Assembly: GCA_903830945.1 (NCBI GenBank)
Contig: CAIKVT010000081.1
Span: forward strand, 95,593-159,592
DNA from: an uncultured Elusimicrobia bacterium
Lineage (GTDB): Bacteria; Elusimicrobiota; Elusimicrobia; UBA1565; UBA9628
Reading direction: 5' to 3'
Length of the DNA stretch: 64,000 nucleotides
This document shows, one piece after another, positions 26,128 to 34,359 of the stretch. Position 1 is the first letter of the stretch; every line of letters begins with the position of its first letter. The notes under the pieces were generated by a model. That model ran no database searches and was not told the origin of the DNA. It saw only the letters and a program-made list of their open reading frames with translations. The translations under genes and the position numbers were made by a program.

Positions 26128-26742
26128 ATGCGAGCAGTCATATGGTGCCTTATGCCGTTCTTGTTCTCTGGGCTGGCGTTGGCCCAGCAGCCTCAGCCAA
26201 AAGAGCAAGCTCCGGCCGCGTCCCAGCCGAAGAGGCCCGCGTTGAGCGAGGGGGCCTGCAAGGCTGAAGTCGAGAAGTTCTGCAAGGACCGGGAGAAGGG
26301 GGATGTCGGCGAATGCCTCATGCAGAATGAAGCCTACCTGTCCAAAGCGTGCACAGCGGTCGTGAAGGAGCGCTCCGACCGTAAGCACCTGGAGGCCAGA
26401 GATAAGACCAGGGCCGCCTGTAAGGCCGATATCAAGAAGTTCTGCCAGGACAAGACCAAGATCGACGAGTGTCTCGATGAGAACAAGGAGGATGTCTCCG
26501 TCGTCTGCAAGGCAGCCCTCGATCTGGTGCAGGCTTATTCCGAGGACATGCGCCACGAGGGCTGCGGGGCTGACATCGACAAGTTCTGTACGAACGTGGA
26601 CATGGGGGACAGCGCCCAGTGCCTCAAGCAGCACAAGAGCGAGCTTTCCGACTCCTGCAAGGCCACTCTGGATAGGGTCCGTACGAAGAAATCCGGCGGG
26701 ACGGAGCAGAAGATGACCGAGAAGGTTATCGAGAAGAAATAG
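26128..26742 (+). CDS. Exported protein with GLG1-type cysteine-rich repeats
   Basis: A 204-residue protein with signal peptide (AVIWCLMPFLFSGLALA) and three tandem Cys-rich repeats of the form (A/G)C+A+(I/V)+KFC...C(L/M)..(N/H)......C+A.L: ACKAEVEKFCKDREKGDVGE, ACKADIKKFCQDKTKIDE and GCGADIDKFCTNVDMGDSAQ. This is the repeat known from Golgi apparatus protein 1 (GLG1/CFR-1) and some bacterial proteins; the even Cys number suggests disulphides in the periplasm. The end is Lys/Glu-rich. The start is supported by GGGAGG 7 nt upstream. Function is unknown. Confidence 0.78.
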   Translation: MRAVIWCLMPFLFSGLALAQQPQPKEQAPAASQPKRPALSEGACKAEVEKFCKDREKGDVGECLMQNEAYLSKACTAVVKERSDRKHLEARDKTRAACKADIKKFCQDKTKIDECLDENKEDVSVVCKAALDLVQAYSEDMRHEGCGADIDKFCTNVDMGDSAQCLKQHKSELSDSCKATLDRVRTKKSGGTEQKMTEKVIEKK

Positions 26743-26802
26743 GTCTTTCGCGCAGACGGGCCGGCGCCGCACTCCGGCGACATCTCTGTATTATGGCCTT
26801 TG

Positions 26803-26824
26803 CCAGGCCCCCGAGGGGGCCTGG
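26803..26824 (+). terminator. Strong GC-rich hairpin after the Cys-rich protein gene
   Basis: CCAGGCCCCC pairs with GGGGGCCTGG around a GA centre (effectively a 9-bp stem with CGAG loop). No T run follows, so it may act as a transcript 3' barrier rather than a classical intrinsic terminator. Confidence 0.5.
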
Positions 26825-26915
26825 GCGGGGAAGTCACTTAAGATAACGGCTATTGTGTCTTTAAAAATAAATTTATCCGGACTACAATCTTTCACATGAA
26901 GCAGGGTGCGAAAAT

Positions 26916-28337
26916 TTGAAAATCATTCACAGAATCTATGCTTCGTTTGCCGGAGCGGTCTTGCTGCTTATGCTGGGGGTGGCGCTCTCGTTTTTTGCTT
27001 TTGGGCGGATCGAGAAAGCAGCCGCGGCGCGGCGGCATACCTTCGTCGTCATTGACTCTGCGAATGATTTGTTGTCTAAATTGAAAGATGCCGAGACCAG
27101 TCAGCGCGGCTATCTCCTGACCGGCGACAAGGCCTTCCTGGAACTGTATTTGGCCGTGCGCTACGACATCGGTGGCAGTCTGGACAAATTGCGTCGCTCG
27201 GCTTCGATCCGTGCTGCCGATAAGTATCTGGACGCAATGGCCCCACTGATTGCTGCCAAATTAGCGGAACTGTCGTCTGTCATAGAATTGCGCCGCAAGC
27301 AGAACTTGGCTGCCGTTATCGCGGTTGTCCGCGGTGGTCGAGGCAAGCGCGAGATGGATTCGATTCGCACTGAGATGAGCGGCTTCATCCAGATTGAGGA
27401 ACGCGCGCTGGCACAGCGCGACGCCGATTTTCAATCGGACATGCGCCTTATGTTATCGATCATTATGGTGGCTAGCGTGTTTGCGTTACTACTTGCCATT
27501 TTTTTCGTCTATTTGATTTATCGAGAAGCACAGCAGCGACTCGAGAATCTGGTCCAAATCGAAACGCAGCGGTCGCTTGAAATTCAGAAGGAGGCGAATA
27601 CCCAGTTGCAAAAGGCCAACGCCAAAGCTGAGGAACTCAATAAGTTTAAGTCCAGCCTTGTCTCGGTGGTGAGCCATGAGGTCGGCAATGCGTTGTCGGT
27701 CATGACGCTCGCCATGATTCTTCTGGAGGAAAAGCTCCCGCCGGAATGGCTTAAGGATAGCGACCGACTTTTCAACATGATCCGCACCAACATCGATGCG
27801 CTCACCATGGCCGTTCAAAACCTGCTCAACATGGGTCATCTCGAAGCCGGGAAACTCGCTATCCACCCCAAGCCTACCGATGCCGCAGAGATTTTAAGAA
27901 GCGTCCTCAAGTGCATGGAATTGCTTTGTGAAAAGAAAGCGCTCCGCGTGTCCTTGGAGCTCCCGGATGATCTTCAGCGGGTACGCGCAGACCAGGCCTC
28001 CTTGACCTTGGTGATCAGCAATCTGCTGAGCAACGCGATCAAATATACGCCTGAAAACGGACTCATTGTTCTGGGGATTGAAGCAAAAAATTCCCACCCA
28101 GGCTACTATCGGATATATGTGAAGGACACGGGCATCGGGGTCTCCGAGGAAGAGCGCGCCAAAATATTGGGCGGCCATTACCGGTCGGAAAACGGAAAAA
28201 AAATGACCTTAAAAGGGTTCGGTATTGGACTTTCGCTGGCCCAACAGATCGTCGAGGCACATGGCAGCACCATCGAAATCGATGGCGGCCTGGGAAAGGG
28301 TTCACGTTTTTCTTTCTTATTGTCGATTTCATCCTAA
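26916..28337 (+). CDS. CHASE3-domain membrane sensor histidine kinase
   Basis: A 473-residue kinase. An N-terminal helix (about 9-30) and a second helix (about 175-197) flank a CHASE3 sensor domain (FVVIDSANDLLSKLKDAETS, QRGYLLTGDKAFLELY). A coiled coil (about 200-240) leads to the HisKA domain with His in SVVSHEVGNALSVM, then the HATPase domain: N box LTLVISNLLSNAIKYTPENG, G1 VKDTGIGVS, G2 GFGIGLSLAQQI. Start is TTG at 26916; a short ATG frame at 26896 ends across it and could act as a leader. No intact response-regulator gene is adjacent, only a fragment on the opposite strand. The signal is unknown. Confidence 0.88.
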   Translation: MKIIHRIYASFAGAVLLLMLGVALSFFAFGRIEKAAAARRHTFVVIDSANDLLSKLKDAETSQRGYLLTGDKAFLELYLAVRYDIGGSLDKLRRSASIRAADKYLDAMAPLIAAKLAELSSVIELRRKQNLAAVIAVVRGGRGKREMDSIRTEMSGFIQIEERALAQRDADFQSDMRLMLSIIMVASVFALLLAIFFVYLIYREAQQRLENLVQIETQRSLEIQKEANTQLQKANAKAEELNKFKSSLVSVVSHEVGNALSVMTLAMILLEEKLPPEWLKDSDRLFNMIRTNIDALTMAVQNLLNMGHLEAGKLAIHPKPTDAAEILRSVLKCMELLCEKKALRVSLELPDDLQRVRADQASLTLVISNLLSNAIKYTPENGLIVLGIEAKNSHPGYYRIYVKDTGIGVSEEERAKILGGHYRSENGKKMTLKGFGIGLSLAQQIVEAHGSTIEIDGGLGKGSRFSFLLSISS

Positions 28338-28339
28338 AA

Positions 28340-28455
28340 AGCCGGCGAATCGGACGTAAGACGATGAGGCTGGTGGCCACGTGGAAGTCCTTTAGGTTGC
28401 GCCGCACGATCTCCGCGTGCGCCAGGTCGTCTTCCAAGAGCAGAATGAGTAGGGG
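28340..28455 (-). pseudogene. Response-regulator receiver fragment
   Basis: The minus strand encodes PLLILLLEDDLAHAEIVRRN followed by LKDFHVATSL, the first strand, acidic pair and first helix of a receiver domain, with GGAGGAG just upstream but no normal start codon. The frame then runs into the antisense of the kinase gene. It looks like the 5' end of a regulator gene truncated at the kinase boundary. Confidence 0.5.
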
Positions 28456-28729
28456 TTCTCCTCCGGCCTGAAGATTAAAAACGGCGATATTAAAAACCTT
28501 GGAAAGAGACTCAGAACCATGTCTCAGGATGATGGCGCTGTTCTTAAGTCAATCCTTAACCAACTAAAATCAGTCAAAGAGTTAAATTCTAGCGTCCATT
28601 CTTTGGCGCATGCCTAGAGGAAGTTGGGCCGACCCCGGCATTATCTTTCGGCTTCAAGGTGTGATATCATTAGCATGCAATTATTCATCTTGAGTACAAG
28701 GACTGAAACAAAAGCGGACCTGCTATCCC

Positions 28730-29248
28730 ATGAACGAATGGACACCAGCAAGAGTTCTTGAGCGTGCGGCCGATGGGCCGATGCGTGTCGCCATTTTCTG
28801 CAGCGTCCTTGACCGGGCTGATAAGGATACCCGAGATCAGGTGCGTAAGCGCATAGCGGCGGCTCGAGGATTCCGCAAGATATTTGTAGATCGACTCCCG
28901 AACGCTGGACTTGCCGCTCATTTAACTGGTCTCTCACATCTAGAGAGCCTATCCGATATTCTTAAAGATGGTTTGAGAGCGTTTCATATACATGAGCGGG
29001 CGAAGTTGATGCGCGAATTCCTTGACCTATGCGGCATCCCCAACAAGGATGGACTCGCGGAGAAACCTGACATCTCCTCCCTTACGGTTGAAAAGATCGT
29101 GGCGACCGCACACAGACTTATTGGTCCTTTTCAAGAGCAGGATATCATCCTTTACGTTGCCTCTGCGGCTGTCTGCGTCGAGAGCTGGGGAGAGCTTTTT
29201 GGAGCAGCCGCAGATAAGCTGTTAGCCGAGCGCGCTGCGCGCAAGTAG
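28730..29248 (+). CDS. Hypothetical protein
   Basis: A 172-residue, mostly helical soluble protein (MNEWTPARVLERAADGPMRV...), rich in Ala, Arg and Leu, without signal peptide or membrane helix. I recognise no family. The C-terminal half (IVATAHRLIGPFQEQDIILY) could form a helical bundle. There is no clear ribosome binding site. It stands alone between 390 bp of gene-poor sequence and repeat copy B. Coding is supported mainly by length and composition. Confidence 0.5.
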   Translation: MNEWTPARVLERAADGPMRVAIFCSVLDRADKDTRDQVRKRIAAARGFRKIFVDRLPNAGLAAHLTGLSHLESLSDILKDGLRAFHIHERAKLMREFLDLCGIPNKDGLAEKPDISSLTVEKIVATAHRLIGPFQEQDIILYVASAAVCVESWGELFGAAADKLLAERAARK

Positions 29249-29312
29249 GGGCTCAGTGACGTGTCCCCCTCCTAAATTTTGGAGGGCTTCACGAGTGATT
29301 GGCGCTGGACGC

Positions 29313-29500
29313 TGTTAACTTCCCGAACCATATCATCATTGGATTCCGATGCTTTGATGTAAATATTTTTTGGAATGTCGCGCAGTTCACGCGAAGAGAT
29401 GCTCGTGGATCAGCATCTCTTTTGGGAAACGGCCAAAACCACGACGAGAAAAAAAAGAGCGGCGGCTGACGTTAGCCGCCGCTCTTTTTGCAGCATCACA
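29313..29500. repeat. Copy B of the four-copy intergenic hairpin element, most complete
   Basis: It begins at GTTAAC and contains two perfect hairpins: AGAGATGCT (29395-29403)/AGCATCTCT (29412-29420), and AGAGCGGCGGCT/AGCCGCCGCTCT (29456-29467/29474-29485), which extends into an A-tract/T-tract to about 16 bp. It ends TTTTTGCAGCATCAC. The second hairpin could terminate transcription from both sides. Confidence 0.8.
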
Positions 29501-29504
29501 AATT

Positions 29505-29987
29505 TGCTCCCCCTCGTCAACGATTATCGAACTTGGGCTCAGGGCGAAAACGCATTGAAACTGCTCAAAGTGGCTGTTTCGGCCGGTTCTCCAGGGGGGC
29601 GATAGGTCTATAATCGAACCGGGGACTGGTGCAGTCGACTGATCTTTACGTGCGAGCACCCCCCCCGCACGTAATCGGGCATCAGGGCCCTCCAAGGAAC
29701 TCCCCCAGGACCGCCGCAGGCCCCGGCCAGGAAGGCGTAGGGCCCGTCCGAGCCTCTCTGGCAGTCCCGGACACGGCCGAGAACGTGGTCCCGGCCGCGC
29801 CAGCAGGACCGGTTGGGGTCGTGAGCAGGGGAGCGGCGGCAAGTGCGGCTCGAATGAGGCCGGATTTTAGTAGACTTTGACGGCGGGCCAATATGGAACA
29901 ATGCCTGTCTGGAGTCCAGCTTTAGGAGGGACATGCCAATCTGGGGCACGATCTTCCATTAAGTCAAGAGGGATAGGAGGTGTGAAC
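29505..29987. other. Gap of about 480 bp, possibly holding a decayed gene
   Basis: On the minus strand near 29891 a frame begins with a signal-peptide-like start (MARRQSLLKSGLIRAALAAA), and a neighbouring frame around 29620-29700 reads PWRALMPDYVRGGCSHVK. The two may be parts of one frameshifted exported protein, but no family is recognised and both are GC-rich. I treat it as unassigned. Confidence 0.3.
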
Positions 29988-30281
29988 ATGGTCAAGGTCA
30001 AGGAAGTCGAAGGGAGGTTGGTCTGCACTTTCCCGGAACGGATGAATACACTGGCCTGCCAAGCCCACGGGCCCCAGCTCTTAGATGAGATCGCCCGGGC
30101 GCAGAAACCGGTAACTTTCGACATGAAAGGCGTCATCTATGTGGCCTCGTCCTTCCTGCGCCTATGCCTGTGCACGCTCAAGACGCTCGGCCCCGAGAAG
30201 CTGGTCTTGGACAATGCGTCACCTGAAGTCAAAAAGGCCATCATGCTCGCCAAGATGGACTCTTTTCTCATAATGCAGTGA
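29988..30281 (+). CDS. STAS-domain protein (anti-sigma-factor antagonist type)
   Basis: A 97-residue single STAS domain. It has CTFPERMNTLACQAHGPQLL, a strand/turn VTFDMKGVIYVASSFLRLCL (where the usual D-S-S-G/A phospho-site reads Y-V-A-S-S-F), and LVLDNASPEVKKAIMLAKMD. The Ser pair could be the phosphorylated residue, as in SpoIIAA-type proteins. AGGAGG lies 7 nt before the ATG. No anti-sigma factor or SpoIIE-type phosphatase gene is adjacent, so its partners are unknown. Confidence 0.75.
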   Translation: MVKVKEVEGRLVCTFPERMNTLACQAHGPQLLDEIARAQKPVTFDMKGVIYVASSFLRLCLCTLKTLGPEKLVLDNASPEVKKAIMLAKMDSFLIMQ

Positions 30282-30438
30282 GTTTGCAGGCGGAACAAGT
30301 CCTCTTTGGGCCGCAGTTGCGCATATCCCTTCTGTCAGGATAACGTCCCCCCAAAAACTGTAGGGTTTTAACTTGTCGAAGAGTGGCACTACTCCACTCG
30401 TGCCAGGGGCTCCATTATGGCACAGCTCATAAAAAGTT

Positions 30439-30668
30439 GAGGCGTTCAAGCTGGCGTCGTTCTATCGACCGCTTGAGCGCCTCAGAGTCTGCCGGGCAAC
30501 CCGTCCTGAGTCCGGAACGCACGCGACTGCAACGGCCACTTACGCACGGCCCGATGCGACACTGGCCACGATCTGAGTGCACGACACGTTGAAGCTACAT
30601 CCCGCGACTGAACGCCTCGACGACACCGGACTCAGGACACTCACACGAACGCCCGACACGATGAGTGT
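30439..30668. repeat. Nested inverted repeats in a gene-free stretch
   Basis: Three perfect pairs: GAGGCGTTCA (30439-30448)/TGAACGCCTC (30609-30618), GTCCTGAGTCCG (30503-30514)/CGGACTCAGGAC (30627-30638), and ACACTCA (30637-30643)/TGAGTGT (30662-30668). The first two pairs interleave, so they cannot form simple nested stems together. The 30282-30779 gap holds no gene I can support. Confidence 0.55.
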
Positions 30669-30779
30669 GGCCGGATGCCCCGATTCGTCAAGACCTGTGT
30701 TTCATTGGATGTCCAACTTGCGGCATATCGTCAGGGTATGCCCGAAGTTGCTATCATCGCCGGGACGGAAGAGGATCAA

Positions 30780-31346
30780 ATGGCTAAAACCAAAATAGAC
30801 AACAACGCCTTCGTCTACCCCATGCCCATGACCATCGTCGGCACAATGGTCGATGGCAAGCCGAATTACCTGGCCGTAGCCTGGGTCAACCGCGTCAATT
30901 ACCAACCGCCCATGCTCGCCGTCGCCCTTGGGAAAGTTCATCACACGAACAAAGGCATTTCCCTCCATGGTGAGTTCAGCGTGAACATCCCCGGCCAGGA
31001 TCTCATAAAGGAGACGGACTACTGCGGCCTCGTCTCAGGAGCTAAGACCGATAAGTCCAGTCTCTTCGCCACCTTCCCGGGCGAACTCAAGAACGCACCC
31101 CTCATCGAAGCCTGCCCCCTGGCCATGCAGTGCCGCGTCGTCAAGACCGTGGACCTTCCCCAGGACACACTCTTCATCGGTGAGATTGTAGCCGTTTACT
31201 CTGAAGAGCGCTTCCTGACGGATGGCAAGCCAGACCCGGCCAAGATGCGGCCATTCAGCCTCACCATGCCGGATAATCGTTACTGGAGCTTGGGAGAACC
31301 TCTGGCCAAGGCTTGGGACGTAGGTCAAGGCTTCAAGAGGAGTTGA
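30780..31346 (+). CDS. Flavin reductase-like protein (FMN-binding split barrel)
   Basis: A 188-residue protein with the flavin-reductase/FMN-binding split-barrel pattern: VYPMPMTIVGTMVDGKPNYL, AWVNRVNYQPPMLAVALG, HTNKGISLHGEFSVNIPG and LFIGEIVAVYSEERFL. Relatives reduce flavin with NAD(P)H or serve as flavoredoxins in anaerobes. GAGG lies 5 nt before the ATG at 30780. The small zinc-ribbon gene follows after 5 bp, so the two are likely co-transcribed. Confidence 0.85.
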   Translation: MAKTKIDNNAFVYPMPMTIVGTMVDGKPNYLAVAWVNRVNYQPPMLAVALGKVHHTNKGISLHGEFSVNIPGQDLIKETDYCGLVSGAKTDKSSLFATFPGELKNAPLIEACPLAMQCRVVKTVDLPQDTLFIGEIVAVYSEERFLTDGKPDPAKMRPFSLTMPDNRYWSLGEPLAKAWDVGQGFKRS

Positions 31347-31351
31347 GCCTA

Positions 31352-31573
31352 GTGGAAACCATCACCTGCTCCTGCGGCGCGAAGGTCGCGCGCCCCATCG
31401 GCTCGTCCTCGCTCTGCGGAACATGCGGGAAAGAAGTGGTGACGACGAAGCCTTCGGCCCAGCACCCCGCAGAAGAAGCAGCACAAAAGGACCTTGGCAT
31501 GGCTCAGGTCCAAAGTCTCGATCCTCGGCCTCTGATACCGCTGAAGGATGAGCCGCCCGCCGCGAAGCAGTAG
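31352..31573 (+). CDS. Small zinc-ribbon protein
   Basis: A 73-residue protein starting with GTG, with AGAGGAG upstream. The N-terminus has a four-Cys ribbon: ITCSCGAKVARPIGSSSLCG followed by TCGKEV, i.e. CxC and CxxC. The rest is Pro-rich and disordered. Following the flavin reductase by 5 bp suggests a redox or metal link. No family name is assigned. Confidence 0.55.
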   Translation: METITCSCGAKVARPIGSSSLCGTCGKEVVTTKPSAQHPAEEAAQKDLGMAQVQSLDPRPLIPLKDEPPAAKQ

Positions 31574-31582
31574 GCTCTTCCC

Positions 31583-31868
31583 ATGCCAGCGGACTCGGAG
31601 CCTGAGGATAAGCCTGCCGAGATCGTAAGCGGACCTTCCCCCTCGGCTCGTCCGGTCCAGGATCGCAAGCGCACCTTCTTTCATCCCCTCAGCGGACTCG
31701 TGATTCTGGGCGTGGACTGGCTCGCCTTCGGCATAGACCTGCCCCCAGCGTTCCTGTTCACCCCGTTCGTGTGCCTCCTTGCGTTTGGAGTCACATTCTG
31801 GGCCGTGGCCAGGATACAGCTGCGCGACGGGGACGGCTGGAGGAGCGCCTCTTTCAAGGCTATCCCGG
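31583..31868 (+). pseudogene. Truncated small membrane protein (N-terminal half)
   Basis: The first about 95 residues look genuine: a hydrophilic lead, then HPLSGLVILGVDWLAFGIDL and FLFTPFVCLLAFGVTFWAVA, two helices of a recognisable family of four-helix membrane proteins. After about 31868 the frame loses sense and reads through the antisense of other genes. The missing C-terminal half and the abutting truncated gene on the other strand point to a deletion. Confidence 0.5.
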
Positions 31869-32048
31869 CCTATTGCGTGTGTGGAGCCGAACCATTGACG
31901 GCCACAAGCCTAGTATCAAACTGGCCCAGTGGAGTGGGAACCGAAGTGGGAAGAGCCATTGCAGCACAATCCCCAACGCGAACGGAGCGCCGAATATCAC
32001 CGGCGGTGGGACCAGGACCCTGGGACAGTCTGTTTTCCCGAATTTCAA
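31860..32048 (-). pseudogene. Truncated isoprenylcysteine-methyltransferase-like membrane protein (N-terminal end)
   Basis: The 62-residue frame reads RVLVPPPVIFGAPFALGIVL then QWLFPLRFPLHWASLILG, which resembles the N-terminus of ICMT/PEMT-type methyltransferases (APPPxIxxxxLxLGxxLxxLFP). The catalytic C-terminal part is absent. The start would be TTG at 32048. Its 3' end meets the truncated plus-strand gene at about 31860-31868. Confidence 0.45.
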
Positions 32049-32055
32049 GAAGTTC

Positions 32056-32244
32056 TCATGGGCCTACGGATATCGCGTCCACCGGACATTCTTCCTCAGC
32101 CTGCTTGCGGGTCGTTTCAGCGGCTTCAGGCACGACGGTCGCAACGACCACGGCCTTGCCGCCTTCCATGCGGAAGACCTCGGGACAGAGGTTGACGTAT
32201 AGCTCGCAGCCGATACAGAGGTCAGAATCGACATTGGCCTTCAT
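32056..32244 (-). CDS. Single-cluster ferredoxin with one cluster Cys replaced by Tyr
   Basis: A 62-residue ferredoxin. Cluster ligands Cys10, Cys13 and Cys53 (in EECPVDAI) are present, with Cys20 in the extra position, but the third ligand of the usual CxxCxxC is Tyr16 (CIGCELYVNLCPEVF). This would favour a 3Fe-4S cluster or an unusual fourth ligand. It is the last gene of hcp-cupin-ferredoxin, 9 bp after the cupin gene, and may carry electrons to the hybrid cluster protein. Confidence 0.85.
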   Translation of the reverse strand: MKANVDSDLCIGCELYVNLCPEVFRMEGGKAVVVATVVPEAAETTRKQAEEECPVDAISVGP

Positions 32245-32253
32245 GATGCCCTC

Positions 32254-32601
32254 TCAGGAACGGATCATGACGAGCGCCATCTTGAACCGCGTCACGGCCT
32301 GTAAGGCGTGGGGTTTGTTCGCAGGCATGATGATCATCCCCCCGGTCTTGACTCGATGAGTGCTGCCAGCGATGCGTATCTTGGACTCCCCGTCTAGGAC
32401 GAAAACCAGTGCGTCGAAGGGCGCCGTGTGCTCGCTCAGGCCCTGGCCCTTGTCGAAGGCGAATATCGTCACGGTACCGGTCTCTTTCTTGACCAAGGTC
32501 CGGCTCACCACCGCTCCGGCCTGGTAATCCACAAGGCCAGTAGCCTCCAAGACACGGCCTTTGAGTTCTTCACCATCATCCCTAATTTGTCCTTGTTGCA
32601 T
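32254..32601 (-). CDS. Cupin-domain protein
   Basis: A 115-residue single cupin: GTVTIFAFDKGQGLSEHTAP (motif 1, with one His visible) and MIIMPANKPHALQAVTRFK (motif 2, PxxxPH). AGGAGG-like GGAGGT lies 4-5 nt before the ATG at 32601. It sits between hcp and ferredoxin on the same strand. Small cupins accompany hcp genes in several anaerobes, possibly as regulators or in NO response; the ligand is unknown. Confidence 0.82.
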   Translation of the reverse strand: MQQGQIRDDGEELKGRVLEATGLVDYQAGAVVSRTLVKKETGTVTIFAFDKGQGLSEHTAPFDALVFVLDGESKIRIAGSTHRVKTGGMIIMPANKPHALQAVTRFKMALVMIRS

Positions 32602-32697
32602 TTTACCTCCGGGCATCAGTGTGCTTGAATCGTCGCCCCCTTTGACAGCACCGGTAAGGGGAAGCTGAGCGGCGACCGGTCGCCATCCTTAGATGAC

Positions 32698-34317
32698 TTA
32701 CGCCTTGTTAGTAGCCCCCAGAATCGCCTCAAGGTCCTGCTGCGCGGTGGTTATGGGCTTGAGCCCAAACTTCTCCACCAGGACCTTGAGCACGTTGGGC
32801 CCCACGAACGCGGGCAAGGACGGTCCCAGATGTATGTTCTTGAGCCCTAGATGCAGCAAGGTCAGCAGGACGCAGACCGCCTTCTGCTCGTACCAACTCA
32901 GGATGATGGAGAGCGGCAGGTCATTGACCCCGCAGTTGAACGCCTTGGACAGGGCCACGGCGATCTGGATGGCGGAATAGGTGTCGTTGCACTGCCCCAC
33001 GTCCAGCAGCCGTGGGATGCCGCCGATGTCGCCGAACTCCATCTTGTTGAAGCGGAACTTGCCGCAGGCCAAGGTGAGGATGGCGCAGTCCTTGGGTACG
33101 GCCTGGGCGAAGTCGGTGTAGTAGTTGCGGCCCGGCTTGGCCCCGTCGCAGCCGCCGATGAGGAAGAAGTGCTTCAGCTTCCCGGCCTTGACCGCCTCCA
33201 CCACCTTGCCCGCCACGCCCAGCACCGCGTTGCGCGCGAACCCGACGGTGATGAACTTCGCAGGAGCGTCCTCGCTGAAGCCCGGCGCGGCCAGCGCGGC
33301 CTTGATCACTTCCGAGAGGTCGCCGTTGGCCACATGAGTCACACCCGGCCAGCCGACCAACCCTGTGGCGAAGATGCGGGCCTTGTAGGTCTCCTTGGGC
33401 TTCTGTATGCAGTTGGTGGTCATCAGGACCGCGCCTGGGAAGGCGTCGAACTCTTTTTGCTGGTCCTGCCAGGCCCCGCCGTAGTTGCCCACCAAGTGCT
33501 TGTACTTCTTGAGGCCAGGGTAAGCCAGGCAGGGGAGCATCTCGCCGTGTGTGTAGACGTTGATGCCCTTGCCCTCGGTCTGCTTCAGGAGCGTGTCGAG
33601 GTCCTTGAGGTCGTGCCCCGAGACCAGGATGCACTTGCCCTTGAGCGGGGTGACCCGCACCTGCGTGGGCTCGGGATGGCCGTAAGTCCCGGTGTTGCCT
33701 CGGTCGAGTAGTTCCATGACCTTGAGATTGACCTCGCCGACTCTCAGAGACATCCCCACCAGCTTGTCCATCTCCGTGGAGTTGGAGGCCAGAAAGTCGA
33801 GGGCTTCGTGGAAGAAGGCGTAGACCGCCGGGTCCTCGACGCCGAGCACGCGCGCGTGGTCGGCGTAAGCCGCCATGCCCTTGAGCCCGTACTTGATGAG
33901 TTCCTGTAGGCCGCCCACATCGCTGCCCAGCTTCTCGATCTTGCTGCTGACGGAAGACTCGCAAGCCGGGGCCGGGACTGGCTCTGCGGGCTTGCCAGCC
34001 TTGCGCGCGGCTTCCTCATAGAGCTTGCGGGCTCGCTCCTTCATGGACTGGGCGCGCTTGACCCAGTCCGCCAGGCGGGTCGAGTCGAAATTGACGTTGG
34101 TCACCGTGGTGAAGAGCGCCTCGACAATAAAACGATCTATGTCATGATCCGCAGCGCCCATAACCTGCGCCCGGTGCGCGTAGCGGGAGATGTCCAGACA
34201 CTCCTGGATCAGCGCGTCCATCTGGTTGGCCGCGACTGCTTCCTTACCGCAGACTCCGACTCGCTGGCAGCCCTTGCCGCCCGCATTTTGTTCACATTGA
34301 AAGCAGAACATGTCCAT
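32698..34317 (-). CDS. hcp: Hybrid cluster protein (hydroxylamine reductase / NO-stress enzyme)
   Basis: A 539-residue cytoplasmic protein. The N-terminal 4Fe-4S motif is Cys5, Cys8, Cys17, Cys23 (MDMFCFQCEQ...). Hybrid-cluster ligand regions are present: GHDLKDLDTLLKQTEGKGIN, HGEMLPCLAYPGLKKYKHL, ILTLACGKFRFNK and the GVNDLPLSIILSWYEQKAV region near the C-terminus. HCPs reduce NO or hydroxylamine and protect against nitrosative stress. The ATG at 34317 has GGAGGAG upstream. An FNR/DNR-type palindrome lies at -41.5 relative to a predicted start (34353), so induction by low oxygen or NO is likely. Confidence 0.95.
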   Translation of the reverse strand: MDMFCFQCEQNAGGKGCQRVGVCGKEAVAANQMDALIQECLDISRYAHRAQVMGAADHDIDRFIVEALFTTVTNVNFDSTRLADWVKRAQSMKERARKLYEEAARKAGKPAEPVPAPACESSVSSKIEKLGSDVGGLQELIKYGLKGMAAYADHARVLGVEDPAVYAFFHEALDFLASNSTEMDKLVGMSLRVGEVNLKVMELLDRGNTGTYGHPEPTQVRVTPLKGKCILVSGHDLKDLDTLLKQTEGKGINVYTHGEMLPCLAYPGLKKYKHLVGNYGGAWQDQQKEFDAFPGAVLMTTNCIQKPKETYKARIFATGLVGWPGVTHVANGDLSEVIKAALAAPGFSEDAPAKFITVGFARNAVLGVAGKVVEAVKAGKLKHFFLIGGCDGAKPGRNYYTDFAQAVPKDCAILTLACGKFRFNKMEFGDIGGIPRLLDVGQCNDTYSAIQIAVALSKAFNCGVNDLPLSIILSWYEQKAVCVLLTLLHLGLKNIHLGPSLPAFVGPNVLKVLVEKFGLKPITTAQQDLEAILGATNKA

Positions 34318-34359
34318 TTTCTTTTCTCCTCCCGTCCTATCTGGTCTAATCATACTGAT

